DNA of 64,000 nt from Pandoraea vervacti (GTDB lineage: Bacteria > Pseudomonadota > Gammaproteobacteria > Burkholderiales > Burkholderiaceae): NCBI RefSeq assembly GCF_000934605.2, contig NZ_CP010897.2:2108001-2172000 (forward strand). The letters run 5' to 3'. Positions 24,832-34,115 of this stretch are shown here, in pieces. How positions within the stretch are numbered: the first letter of the stretch is position 1; every line of letters starts with the position of its first letter. The translations under genes were made by a program, and so were the position numbers. The notes under the pieces are model-generated. The model did no database searches. It was not told where the DNA came from and worked only from the letters and a program-made list of their open reading frames with translations.

Positions 24832-26784
24832 ATGACCTATCAAGTACTCGCGCGCAAATGGCGCCCCAAAGGCTTCTCGACCCTGGTGGGCCAGGAGCAT
24901 GTCGTGCGTGCGTTGACGCACGCGCTCGAGCAACAGCGCCTGCATCACGCCTACCTGTTTACTGGCACGCGTGGCGTTGGCAAGACGACGCTTTCGCGCA
25001 TTCTGGCCAAGGCGCTCAATTGCGAGACGGGGATTACCGCCGAGCCCTGCGGGGTTTGCAAGGCCTGCCGTGCCATCGACGAAGGGCGCTTCGTCGACTA
25101 CGTCGAGATGGACGCGGCGTCGAACCGGGGCGTCGACGAAATGACGTCGCTGCTCGAGAAGGCGGTCTACGCGCCGGCCGATGCGCGCTTCAAGGTCTAT
25201 ATGATCGACGAAGTGCACATGCTCACGGGCCACGCGTTCAACGCCATGCTCAAGACGCTCGAAGAGCCGCCCGCACACGTCAAGTTCATTCTCGCGACGA
25301 CCGACCCGCAGAAAATTCCGGTGACCGTGCTTTCGCGCTGCCTGCAATTCAATCTGAAGCAGATGCCGGCCGGACATATCGTCTCGCACCTCACGAACAT
25401 TCTCGGCGACGAAGGCATCGAAAACGAACCGCAGGCGCTGCGTCTGCTCGCGAAGGCGGCGGGCGGCAGCATGCGCGACGCGCTCTCGCTCACCGATCAG
25501 GCGATCGCGTATGCCGCCGGACCGCTGACCGAGACGGCCGTACGCGGCATGCTGGGCGCGATCGATCAAAGCGTGCTCGTGCGTTTGCTCGACGCGCTCA
25601 AGGACGAGTCGCGCACCGACCTGCTGGCCATTGCCGACGAAATGGCCGAGCGCAGCTTCTCGTTCGCCGCCGGGCTGCAGGATCTTGGCAGCCTGCTGCA
25701 CAAGATCGCACTGGCGCAGTACGCACCGCAGGCAGTGTCCGACGACTGGCCGGAGGCGGCGGACGTTCGACGTCTGGCCGACGCGCTCTCGCCCGAAGCG
25801 GTCCAGCTCTATTACCAGATCGCTACGCGTGCGCGCGGTGAACTCGGCCTCGCGCCGGACGAATACACCGGCTTTTCGATGGCGCTCCTGCGCATGGCGG
25901 CATTCACGCCGTTGCTCGCGGGCGGAACGCTCGCCGAGCCGCCGACGCCGCAGGCCGCACGCAGTACGGCTGGGGGGGCGGGCGGCACAACGGCTGCGTC
26001 GCCGTCGCGTGCGCCGATGGCAGATGCGGCGCCGCGCGCAGCGTCCTCGTTCTCCACACCATCGGCGCCGTCTGCACCATCTGCACCCTCGGCACCGGCC
26101 GCTCAACCCGAAGCACGCCGCGCGCCCGCTGCCCGCAGCAGCGCACCGACCGACGGCGCACCGATGTCCCCGGCACGTGCAGCGCTCGCTGCCCTCAACG
26201 CCGGACGCAAAGGAACGGCGGGCGCGGCGGGTCGCGCCGGTGGGGCGGCGAGCGCCACTCGCGGCAGCACCGCACGCGCGTCGGACGAAGCGCCGGCCGG
26301 CGCGGATCCGGAGCCCGAGCCTGCCGGATCTGCGCCCGCGCTTGGTGCATCCGTCCCCGTCGAGCCGCCGCGCGCCTGCGTCTATCGCGAAGCCGACGGC
26401 GTCGCGCCAGTGTTCACCGGCGAATGGCCTGCACTAGCGGCCGAACTCCCGGCTCGCGGCCTGGCGCAGCAACTGGCATTCCAGAGCGAGCTGACGGAAG
26501 TGGCGGGACGCGCGCTGCACTTGCGCGTGCCCCTTCGCCAGTTGGCAGACGCCGCGACGGCCGACAAACTGCGGCAGGTGCTTTCCGAGCACTTCGGCAC
26601 CGATGTGCAGTTGCACGTCGAACTGGGGCAGGTCGGCACGACCGCGGCGTCGCTCGCCGCGCAAGCGGCCGCAGCCCGCCAGCGCGCCGCAGAGCAAGCG
26701 ATTGCCAACGACCCCGTCATGCGCGAATTGATCGACGAATTCGACGCCCAGATCCTTCCGGGAAGCATTCGCCCGGTACAATAA
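24832..26784 (+). CDS. dnaX: DNA polymerase III subunits gamma and tau
   Basis: The clamp-loader ATPase. The 650-residue protein starts MTYQVLARKWRPKGFSTLVG, the invariant DnaX N terminus. It has Walker A GTRGVGKTT, a zinc module with cysteines in LNCETGITAEPCGVCKAC, Walker B VYMIDEVHML and the sensor region FILATTDPQKIPVTVLSRCL. A long Ala/Pro/Ser-rich linker (about residues 375-510) precedes the tau-specific C-terminal domain that contacts polymerase and helicase. I see no A6G-type slippery sequence, so only tau can be predicted with confidence. It is followed by ybaB and recR. Confidence 0.96.
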   Translation: MTYQVLARKWRPKGFSTLVGQEHVVRALTHALEQQRLHHAYLFTGTRGVGKTTLSRILAKALNCETGITAEPCGVCKACRAIDEGRFVDYVEMDAASNRGVDEMTSLLEKAVYAPADARFKVYMIDEVHMLTGHAFNAMLKTLEEPPAHVKFILATTDPQKIPVTVLSRCLQFNLKQMPAGHIVSHLTNILGDEGIENEPQALRLLAKAAGGSMRDALSLTDQAIAYAAGPLTETAVRGMLGAIDQSVLVRLLDALKDESRTDLLAIADEMAERSFSFAAGLQDLGSLLHKIALAQYAPQAVSDDWPEAADVRRLADALSPEAVQLYYQIATRARGELGLAPDEYTGFSMALLRMAAFTPLLAGGTLAEPPTPQAARSTAGGAGGTTAASPSRAPMADAAPRAASSFSTPSAPSAPSAPSAPAAQPEARRAPAARSSAPTDGAPMSPARAALAALNAGRKGTAGAAGRAGGAASATRGSTARASDEAPAGADPEPEPAGSAPALGASVPVEPPRACVYREADGVAPVFTGEWPALAAELPARGLAQQLAFQSELTEVAGRALHLRVPLRQLADAATADKLRQVLSEHFGTDVQLHVELGQVGTTAASLAAQAAAARQRAAEQAIANDPVMRELIDEFDAQILPGSIRPVQ

Positions 26785-26947
26785 GCAAGTTCGCTTTCGT
26801 AAATGGACCCGGATTTTCGAATTCGGCACCCAAACATGCGTTTAGCATGCGCCCGGCGTGCGTTCGGCCGACGACGATCGTCAGGCTTGCCGTATGCCCC
26901 GTTACGCAACGCGACTAGCACCCCACACGTTTGACACAGGAGTCATG

Positions 26948-27274
26948 ATGCTGAAAGGAAATATCGCGGGTCTGATGAAACAGGCTCAGCAAATGCAGGA
27001 AAACATGAAGAAGGCGCAGGAACAGCTGGCTCAGATCGAAGTCGAGGGTCAGTCGGGCGCCGGTCTCGTGAAAGTTGTGATGACCTGCAAGAACGACGTG
27101 CGTCGCGTGAGCATCGATCCGAGCCTGCTGGCCGATGACAAGGATATGCTCGAAGACCTCGTGGCTGCCGCGTTCAACGACGCCGTGCGCAAGGCGGAAG
27201 CCACCGCGCAGGAAAAGATGGGCGGCCTGACCGCCGGTCTGCCGCTGCCGCCGGGCTTCAAGATGCCGTTCTGA
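26948..27274 (+). CDS. ybaB: Nucleoid-associated protein YbaB/EbfC
   Basis: A 108-residue DNA-binding protein that forms dimers coating the nucleoid. Segments MLKGNIAGLMKQAQQMQENM and VSIDPSLLADDKDMLEDL are typical, as is the C-terminal GGLTAGLPLPPGFKMPF. Two ATGs occur three bases apart; 26948 is preferred because AGGAG at 26938-26942 is five bases upstream of it and only two from 26945. It sits in the conserved dnaX-ybaB-recR block. Confidence 0.95.
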   Translation: MLKGNIAGLMKQAQQMQENMKKAQEQLAQIEVEGQSGAGLVKVVMTCKNDVRRVSIDPSLLADDKDMLEDLVAAAFNDAVRKAEATAQEKMGGLTAGLPLPPGFKMPF

Positions 27275-27309
27275 GCATCCCCGCCCAGATCTCATCAGAA
27301 CGACGACGC

Positions 27310-27912
27310 ATGCCCCAGCCCCAGCTCTCGAGCTTGCAGGAACTCGTCGACGCCCTGCGCGCATTGCCGGGCGTCGGTCCGAAGTCCGCACAACGCATCG
27401 CTTACCACCTGCTTCAGCGCGACCGCAAGGGCGCCGTGCGGCTGGGCGAGGCGCTGGTGCATGCCGCCGAGCAGATTCGCCATTGCGCGCGCTGCAACAC
27501 CTTTTCCGAAGTGGAAATCTGCGAGACGTGCCTCGATCCCGAGCGCGACACGAGCCTGCTATGCGTGGTGGAGACGCCCGCCGATCAGAATATGCTCGAG
27601 CAGACGATGACCTTCAAGGGCCTTTATTTCGTCCTCATGGGGCACCTTTCGCCGCTCGATGGCGTGGGCCCGGGCGAAATCCATTTCGAGCAGTTGATCC
27701 GCCGCGCCACTGACGGCGTGGTCAAGGAAGTCGTGCTCGCGACGAACTTCACCAACGAAGGCGAGGCCACGGCGCACTACATCGGACAGACGCTCAAGGC
27801 GCGCGGTTTGCGCGTGAGCCGGCTCGCGCGAGGCGTGCCGGTGGGGGGCGAACTGGAGTATGTGGACGCTGGCACCATCGCCCGAGCCGTGCTCGATAGA
27901 CATACGCTCTGA
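27310..27912 (+). CDS. recR: Recombination protein RecR
   Basis: RecR works with RecO and RecF to load RecA at gaps. The 200-residue protein has the N-terminal helix-hairpin-helix (LRALPGVGPKSAQRIAYHLL), a four-cysteine zinc finger (CARCNTFSEVEICETC), and a Toprim domain starting LLCVVETPADQNMLEQ. It ends with the conserved RLARGVPVGGELEYVD segment. Length is standard. It lies 35 bases after ybaB. Confidence 0.96.
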   Translation: MPQPQLSSLQELVDALRALPGVGPKSAQRIAYHLLQRDRKGAVRLGEALVHAAEQIRHCARCNTFSEVEICETCLDPERDTSLLCVVETPADQNMLEQTMTFKGLYFVLMGHLSPLDGVGPGEIHFEQLIRRATDGVVKEVVLATNFTNEGEATAHYIGQTLKARGLRVSRLARGVPVGGELEYVDAGTIARAVLDRHTL

Positions 27913-28162
27913 GCATGACGCGCGCATGACGACGGTCTCCTCTGCGCGTAGGTACTGGTACTCTCATCCAATCGGATTAGCTGTTATTCGCTATATCTGC
28001 GCATATCCCCGTCTTCTAGACTGAACCTGCCGACTTGGGTACCCACCGACACGGGGGAACACCATAACGCCCAGGCGGCGTGGGGCCGTATACCTGTCGC
28101 GCAGAACCGGTCATCGACCAAAAAAACTGCGTGCAGGCACTGCTTAGGCAGGGAGTTAAGGT

Positions 28163-29521
<1,359 letters not shown>

Positions 29522-29543
29522 TATCTTCTGGCGAAGAGAGGGC

Positions 29544-29580
29544 GACCGTCCTGCGATGAGCAGGGCGGTCGTTTCTTTTT
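29544..29580 (+). terminator. Terminator after the sigma-54 activator gene
   Basis: GACCGTCCTGC pairs with GCAGGGCGGTC (one G-T pair) around GATGA, followed by GTTTCTTTTT. It isolates the activator gene from the operon downstream. Confidence 0.9.
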
Positions 29581-30180
29581 GGGGTCCTGAGGATTGCGAA
29601 AGATCGAGAATCGAATGCGCCAGCGTCGCGCTCGGCGGCAGGGAAAAATCTCACCGAAAGTGTCATCTCGCTGACCTGTTTTCGCCCTCGTTTTCCCATA
29701 TCCACGTGTTTCGCGAATTCTGCCATCGCCAATAACGACGGGCGATTTCGGCCATTTTGTTGACGTGTGTGGACGCCTGCTTTTCGTACGCAATGCGTTG
29801 TCTCGACTTTCGAAGCATTCCCTCATCGCATACGCCGAGGGTTCACCCGCGGCCACATCAAAGATGAAACATCCGGAGCGCGCAACGCCGTCCGCGCAAA
29901 TTTCCAGGCACGTGACGGCTGCGTGTCATTTTCGTCCGATGCGCGCAATGTGCCGCATTTCTGTCACGCGAAACCCTTGTAAACCGGGCGTTTGCCGCAC
30001 GCGTCTCGGCTCACGCCGATATCGTTCGCAGTTCGGAATGTTTTCGCAATGCGTGGATGAAATGACGTCGGGGGGCGAGCACCCCGCACGTATCAATGCT
30101 GAAACGTTTTCGACCCCCCGCCCGGGCGTGCTCACCGCGCGAAAAAATTAACGCCAATGTTTTCAATCACTTAAGGCGGG
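29581..30180. other. Gene-free regulatory interval upstream of the amyloid-like operon
   Basis: About 600 bases with no supported gene and lower GC than the flanking genes. Enhancer sites for a sigma-54 activator would be expected 80-200 bases upstream of the promoter. Paired inverted elements (GGGGGGCGAGCAC around 30070-30085 and CCCCCCGC...GTGCTC around 30114-30132) fall in that range. I cannot assign binding sites with confidence. Confidence 0.5.
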
Positions 30181-30196
30181 TGGCACGGAAGTCGCT
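30181..30196 (+). promoter_or_regulatory. Sigma-54 (-24/-12) promoter of the amyloid-like operon
   Basis: TGGCACGGAAGTCGCT matches the consensus TGGCACG-N4-TTGCW with one mismatch and has the obligatory GG-N10-GC spacing (GG 30182-30183, GC 30194-30195). Transcription would start near 30207, about 18 bases before the first start codon, whose ribosome site AAGGAGGG is at 30211-30218. An RpoN activator is encoded just upstream. Confidence 0.85.
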
Positions 30197-30225
30197 TTAT
30201 TGGTCCGGGCAAGGAGGGCAAAGCG

Positions 30226-30774
30226 ATGCGAATTCTTACCACCGAAATGCAGTACCGCGTACGACAAGGCGCAGGCGCTCTGAGCGCAGTCATCGTCGTA
30301 ACACTCGGACTGTGTGCCGCTCCGGCACAGGCGCAGGACCTCTCGCGCTCGCCGTTCATGCAGGTGGCGATGCTCACCGGCTCGATGGTGCCGGCATCGT
30401 TCAAGACGCCCACGTTGTCGGCGGCGCCCATCTCCGATGCCGACGTTGCCCCCGTGGCGGCAACTCCGGTGGCGGACACTGCATCGACTGCAGCGGCTAC
30501 CGACGAGATCGCCGAGAACGGTGACAGCCAGACCATCGGCGCCTCGGGAATGCCGCTTGCCGCAGCCCGTATCGATGACGAACAACTTGGGAGCCAGCGC
30601 GGGCGCAATCTTCAGGGCGCCGCGATGGTCAAGTCGCCTGGCATGGCGCTCGCCAATGGCGTGACCTTGTGGGACGAGCTGCCTGGCGGCATTACGCCGA
30701 CGCCGCGTCCGCAACAAGTGTCGTACGGCGTGGGCAACGTCCAGGTGACGCGTGTGACCTACACCACGCGGTGA
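30226..30774 (+). CDS. Exported protein with LWDE motif, first gene of the amyloid-like operon
   Basis: A 182-residue protein of unknown function. Residues 1-37 form a signal peptide (hydrophobic VIVVTLGLC; cleavage near AQAQ). The middle is Ala/Pro/Thr-rich. Residues 116-126 read IDDEQLGSQRG, similar to a short motif in three other exported proteins here. Residues 146-151 read VTLWDE, shared with a paralogue on the minus strand at 36631-37101. The ribosome site AAGGAGGG is excellent. Its place directly behind the sigma-54 promoter suggests a chaperone, nucleator or minor component; position alone recalls FapA, but I see no clear sequence similarity to it. Confidence 0.75.
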   Translation: MRILTTEMQYRVRQGAGALSAVIVVTLGLCAAPAQAQDLSRSPFMQVAMLTGSMVPASFKTPTLSAAPISDADVAPVAATPVADTASTAAATDEIAENGDSQTIGASGMPLAAARIDDEQLGSQRGRNLQGAAMVKSPGMALANGVTLWDELPGGITPTPRPQQVSYGVGNVQVTRVTYTTR

Positions 30775-30779
30775 ACGAC

Positions 30780-31286
30780 ATGACCCAACTCACTTTTACG
30801 CCGACAGCCTTGATCACGATGCTCGTGGCGATGACGCCGGCAATGCTGCCCGGCCACGCGAAGGCCGAACCGGCCACGCCGGGCGATCTGGTGATCGAGC
30901 GCAACATCGGCCCGCAGATTGCCTATCGCGGCTTGCCTCGCGAACAGAATCCGATCGGCATCGCCGTCCCGGCGTTCCCGACCGGACCTTTCAATACGGC
31001 GATGGGCGCAGTGAGTCAGGTCACGGATAACGAACTCACCGGTCGCGCCAACGCGGGGCTCATCACGAGTTCCGTGCAGTCGGGCATCAATCCGGTCATG
31101 GGCGTGCTCGTCGGCAATGCGCGCGGCGGCAACGGTCTGAATACGACCAACGGCGTCGGCGGTGGCTTCGGCGCCGGCTCGGGCGGCGGTGGCGGTATCG
31201 GCAGCATTGGCACGCTGGTGCCGTCCGTCATCAGCTCGGCGCTCGCGCCGCTCACCAGCATCGGTGCAGCAGGAGCCGCGAAATGA
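30780..31286 (+). CDS. Exported glycine-rich protein of the amyloid-like operon
   Basis: A 168-residue protein from the ATG at 30780; a GTG nine bases earlier overlaps the previous stop and is also possible. A signal peptide runs to about residue 28 (PGHAKA). The body contains NIGPQIAYRGLPREQNP, then VTDNELTGRANAG (81-93), resembling the LxxEL-type motif in neighbouring exported proteins. A very glycine-rich stretch lies at residues 116-142. It overlaps the next gene by four bases, indicating coupling. The function is not recognised; it has no obvious counterpart in the canonical six-gene fap operon. Confidence 0.72.
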   Translation: MTQLTFTPTALITMLVAMTPAMLPGHAKAEPATPGDLVIERNIGPQIAYRGLPREQNPIGIAVPAFPTGPFNTAMGAVSQVTDNELTGRANAGLITSSVQSGINPVMGVLVGNARGGNGLNTTNGVGGGFGAGSGGGGGIGSIGTLVPSVISSALAPLTSIGAAGAAK

Positions 31287-31924
31287 GCGCCCATCGCAAC
31301 GCAAGGCGCGTCATCGCGCTGACGGCCACCACGGCGTTTGCCGCGATTGCCGGCGCCTCGCAAGCCCAGGATGTTTGGATCGTGAACGGTGAGCTCGCCG
31401 GCACCCACGCCACCATCGAAAACGGCGTCGCCGTGGGCGTGTCGGGAGCGCTGGGGGTGAATCAGGCCGCCGGCGTGAATAACGTGCAGGCCAACAGCGC
31501 GGTCGTCGCCAACGGCGGCGGACTCACGACCGGTGCGACGAGCACGAATCAACAGGCGTTCGTTGCGACGACGACGGGCGCGGCAAGCGCCGTAATTCAG
31601 GGCAACGCATTTTCGGGCACCTCGGGGCTGATGCAAATCAACCAGACGAGCGGTGCCGGCAATCTTCAACGCAACGCGACCGTCATTGTGAGTGGCGATG
31701 CGTCTGGAGTGGCGAGCGTATCGGATACGGCACTATCCGCTGCGATCTCCAAGGGTGGCCCGGCTGGCCACAACAACCTCAACGATCAGTTCCGCACGGC
31801 ATCGATTTCGAGCGATGCCTTCCGCGGGGCGAGCGGTGTGTTGCAAGTGAACCAGTCGGCTGGGATAGGCAATGTAACCGCAAATGTTTTTGTGCTCCGT
31901 CCCCCGGCGGGCACATCTTTTTAA
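31283..31924 (+). CDS. FapB-like putative amyloid nucleator/minor subunit
   Basis: A 213-residue exported protein with signal peptide to about residue 29 (AGASQAQ). Three imperfect 34-residue repeats occur at about 43-76, 103-136 and 173-206. Each contains a SG-x2-x-NQ-x-AG-x-N-x2-x2-N pattern, for example LGVNQAAGVNNVQANS and LQVNQSAGIGNVTANV, separated by 26-36 residue linkers. In Pseudomonas FapB has three such repeats and nucleates fibrils. Asparagine, glutamine, alanine and glycine dominate; there is no cysteine. It precedes the FapC-like gene, as in fap operons. Naming rests on repeat pattern and gene order, not alignment. Confidence 0.78.
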   Translation: MSAHRNARRVIALTATTAFAAIAGASQAQDVWIVNGELAGTHATIENGVAVGVSGALGVNQAAGVNNVQANSAVVANGGGLTTGATSTNQQAFVATTTGAASAVIQGNAFSGTSGLMQINQTSGAGNLQRNATVIVSGDASGVASVSDTALSAAISKGGPAGHNNLNDQFRTASISSDAFRGASGVLQVNQSAGIGNVTANVFVLRPPAGTSF

Positions 31925-31954
31925 CTGGGTAACTCTCTCGTCAAGGAGATGGTC

Positions 31955-33337
31955 ATGAAAACGAAAGCAATTGCAGCGGCTGCACTGCTGGTAGCAACGG
32001 GTACCGCCATGGCGTCACCCAATCACCAGCAATATAGCTTCTCGTTCATCGGCAACGAGACCAACGTTCTGAACCTGGTCGGCATCTTCGGTCTGATTGG
32101 CATTCGCGGTTGCGTGACGGTGGACAACACCGGCAACGCCGTCGTGCAGAGCAATCAGAGCGTCGATGTACACGGTGTGAACCTGAAGGGCCCGCTGCTC
32201 GGTAACTATGTCACGGGTCATGTGACGTACGGCGTGAATTCGAAGACGACGACGGTGACGGATCAGGGCAGCGCTTATCTGGTCGCGAGCAAGACGACGA
32301 CGCACTTCGACGACTCCACGTCGTGGGTCAACGCAACGGCCAACGGCCACCTCAACACGAGCCAGTCGTTCCAGGCGGGTGCGGGTTATGTGGCAGCGCA
32401 GTCGAGCTCCGGCTCAGGTGGCTTCGTCACCGGTGGCGGGTATCAGTATTCGAACTATGCGGCAGGCTTCGGCATCATCGGTGGCGGCGTGATTGTGCTG
32501 CCGCCGCTCGGCGCGGCGCTGTATGGCGGTTACCTCTTCGCCAACGCAGGCGGCGGTCAGGCTTCGGCATGGGGCGGCTATGCCTACGCACAGCAGGCGC
32601 AGCAAGCGGCGGGCTTCCTCGCAGCAGGCTTCCTGAATACGCAGAAGAGCTTCGATGCGGCGTTCCACGCCACGCTCAACCACGGGAATGCATCCATCGA
32701 GAGCGATTCGATTGCCGCCGGCGCGCTTTGGGGCTTCTCGAACACCTACACGAAGTCGTCGGTTTGGACGAAGGGCGCGATCACGTATCACTTCAACACC
32801 GCCCAGTACCAGACGATGGGCGCAACGCTCGGCAACGGCGCGCTGGCTAACGCCAACGGCAACGTCGGCGTGAACGTGGCGGCAGGTGCCGACAACGCTC
32901 AGGCCAACAGCGTCGCGATCGCTTCGCTCAACGCACAGCCGGTGTATGCCTCGGCGCAGGTGTTCGCGAACCAGTCGTCCAAGGGGTCGGCCAGCATCTC
33001 GCAGTTCATGGTCAACGCCAGCGTGGGTGATGGCGCCCTCGCAGGGGCGACCGGCAACGTTGGAGTGAACGTCGCATCGGGTGTCGGCAACGTGCAGGGC
33101 AACAGCCTGGCTGCGGCCGTCTCGCAAGGTGGACACGGCTGGTACAAGGGCGGTGCTGCCAACTCGACGGCGCAAACCGACCAGATGGCCGGCATGCACG
33201 CCTCGGGTGACTTCGTCGCCAACGCCTCGCTCGGCAACGGTGCGTTGCAGTGGGCCAGCGGCAACGTGGGTGTGAACGTGACAGCCGGTATCGGCAACGT
33301 TCAGGCCAACAGCCTCGCCATCTCGGCAATCAAGTGA
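31955..33337 (+). CDS. FapC-like putative major amyloid subunit
   Basis: A 460-residue exported protein, signal peptide to about residue 20. The ATG at 31955 is chosen because AAGGAG lies six bases upstream; the ATG at 31949 abuts it. Three C-terminal repeats lie at about residues 288-324, 352-388 and 421-457. Each contains GNVGVNVAAG or a close variant (GNVGVNVASG, GNVGVNVTAG) followed by xxNxQxNS. This motif is characteristic of FapC amyloid cores. The N-terminal 270 residues are Ala/Gly/Ser/Tyr-rich without repeats and have no equivalent in the shorter Pseudomonas FapC proteins. A strong terminator follows the gene, favouring high subunit expression. Confidence 0.82.
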   Translation: MKTKAIAAAALLVATGTAMASPNHQQYSFSFIGNETNVLNLVGIFGLIGIRGCVTVDNTGNAVVQSNQSVDVHGVNLKGPLLGNYVTGHVTYGVNSKTTTVTDQGSAYLVASKTTTHFDDSTSWVNATANGHLNTSQSFQAGAGYVAAQSSSGSGGFVTGGGYQYSNYAAGFGIIGGGVIVLPPLGAALYGGYLFANAGGGQASAWGGYAYAQQAQQAAGFLAAGFLNTQKSFDAAFHATLNHGNASIESDSIAAGALWGFSNTYTKSSVWTKGAITYHFNTAQYQTMGATLGNGALANANGNVGVNVAAGADNAQANSVAIASLNAQPVYASAQVFANQSSKGSASISQFMVNASVGDGALAGATGNVGVNVASGVGNVQGNSLAAAVSQGGHGWYKGGAANSTAQTDQMAGMHASGDFVANASLGNGALQWASGNVGVNVTAGIGNVQANSLAISAIK

Positions 33338-33345
33338 TGCAGTCG

Positions 33346-33379
33346 ACCGGTCCGGGGAATCTTCCCGGACCGGTTTTTT
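33346..33379 (+). terminator. Strong intra-operon terminator between fapC-like and fapD-like genes
   Basis: ACCGGTCCGGG (33346-33356) pairs perfectly with CCCGGACCGGT (33364-33374) around GAATCTT and is followed by five more T residues. It ends 13 bases before the chosen fapD-like start. It should stop most transcripts after the subunit gene and let a fraction read into the export genes. Confidence 0.88.
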
Positions 33380-33392
33380 CATGAGGTGTGTC

Positions 33393-34103
33393 ATGAGTGA
33401 TGCGCGTCGTGCCGCAGTGAGGATCGCTACTGTTTGCGCTCTGGCGTGCGCAAGCGTGGCCGGGCACGCGCAGTATGCATCGGTGAACCTGGAGTCTTCG
33501 ACCGGTGTACCGGCGGTCAAGAAGATGCGCTCGTTCAAGTCGATGCACTACGTGAATCTGGTCCAGCAGGAATACGACTTCAGTTGTGGGTCCGCAGCAC
33601 TGGCAACGCTGCTGCGATATGGCTACGGGATCGACATTCCCGAGACCGAAATGATTCAGCGAATGATGGCGTTCTCCAACCCGGAAACGGTCATCAAGAA
33701 CGGCTTCTCGATGCTCGACATGAAGAAATTCGTGGAGACGCTCGGACTCGAGGGGCGCGGCTTCAAAGTTGACGTCAGCGCGCTTTACGACCTGAAGATC
33801 CCGGTCATCGCGCTCATCGATGTCAACGGCTATCAGCACTTTGTGGTCATCAAGGCAGCGAAGGACGGGCGCGTGTTCGTCTCCGATCCGGCGCTGGGCA
33901 ATCGCATCATCGAGCAAGCCGATTTTGCCAAGCAGTGGAACGGCTTGGTGCTGGCGGTCATCGGCAAGCCGTTTCTGGAGGATTCACCGCTGCTCAAAGG
34001 AAACGAATCCCTGGCGTCCAAGCTGCGCGACAGCGCGCTGGCCACCGGGACGTCACCGACCCCGATGGTGGACTTCGGCATCATCCGGGCGGACCTGTTT
34101 TGA
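33393..34103 (+). CDS. FapD-like C39-family cysteine peptidase, exported
   Basis: A 236-residue papain-like peptidase of family C39. Residues visible: Gln59, Cys65 in YDFSCGSAALATLLRYG, His149 in NGYQHFVVIK and Asp165 in VFVSDPALGNR, a complete catalytic set. An N-terminal signal peptide to about residue 26 (VAGHAQ) sends it to the periplasm, unlike bacteriocin C39 domains fused to ABC transporters. Start 33393 is preferred, with GAGGTG four bases upstream; the ATG at 33381 abuts the terminator. In fap operons FapD is a C39-like protein required for fibre export. Its substrate is unknown; GG-leader-like motifs in neighbouring proteins are candidates. Confidence 0.87.
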   Translation: MSDARRAAVRIATVCALACASVAGHAQYASVNLESSTGVPAVKKMRSFKSMHYVNLVQQEYDFSCGSAALATLLRYGYGIDIPETEMIQRMMAFSNPETVIKNGFSMLDMKKFVETLGLEGRGFKVDVSALYDLKIPVIALIDVNGYQHFVVIKAAKDGRVFVSDPALGNRIIEQADFAKQWNGLVLAVIGKPFLEDSPLLKGNESLASKLRDSALATGTSPTPMVDFGIIRADLF

Positions 34104-34115
34104 GACCAGACCATC

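Noticed and set aside
24832..26784. Programmed frameshift in dnaX giving a gamma subunit
   Set aside because: No A6G-like slippery heptamer with downstream hairpin was found in the linker region.
33381..33392. Start of the C39 peptidase at the ATG at 33381
   Set aside because: That ATG directly follows the terminator T tract and has no ribosome site; the ATG at 33393 has GAGGTG upstream.
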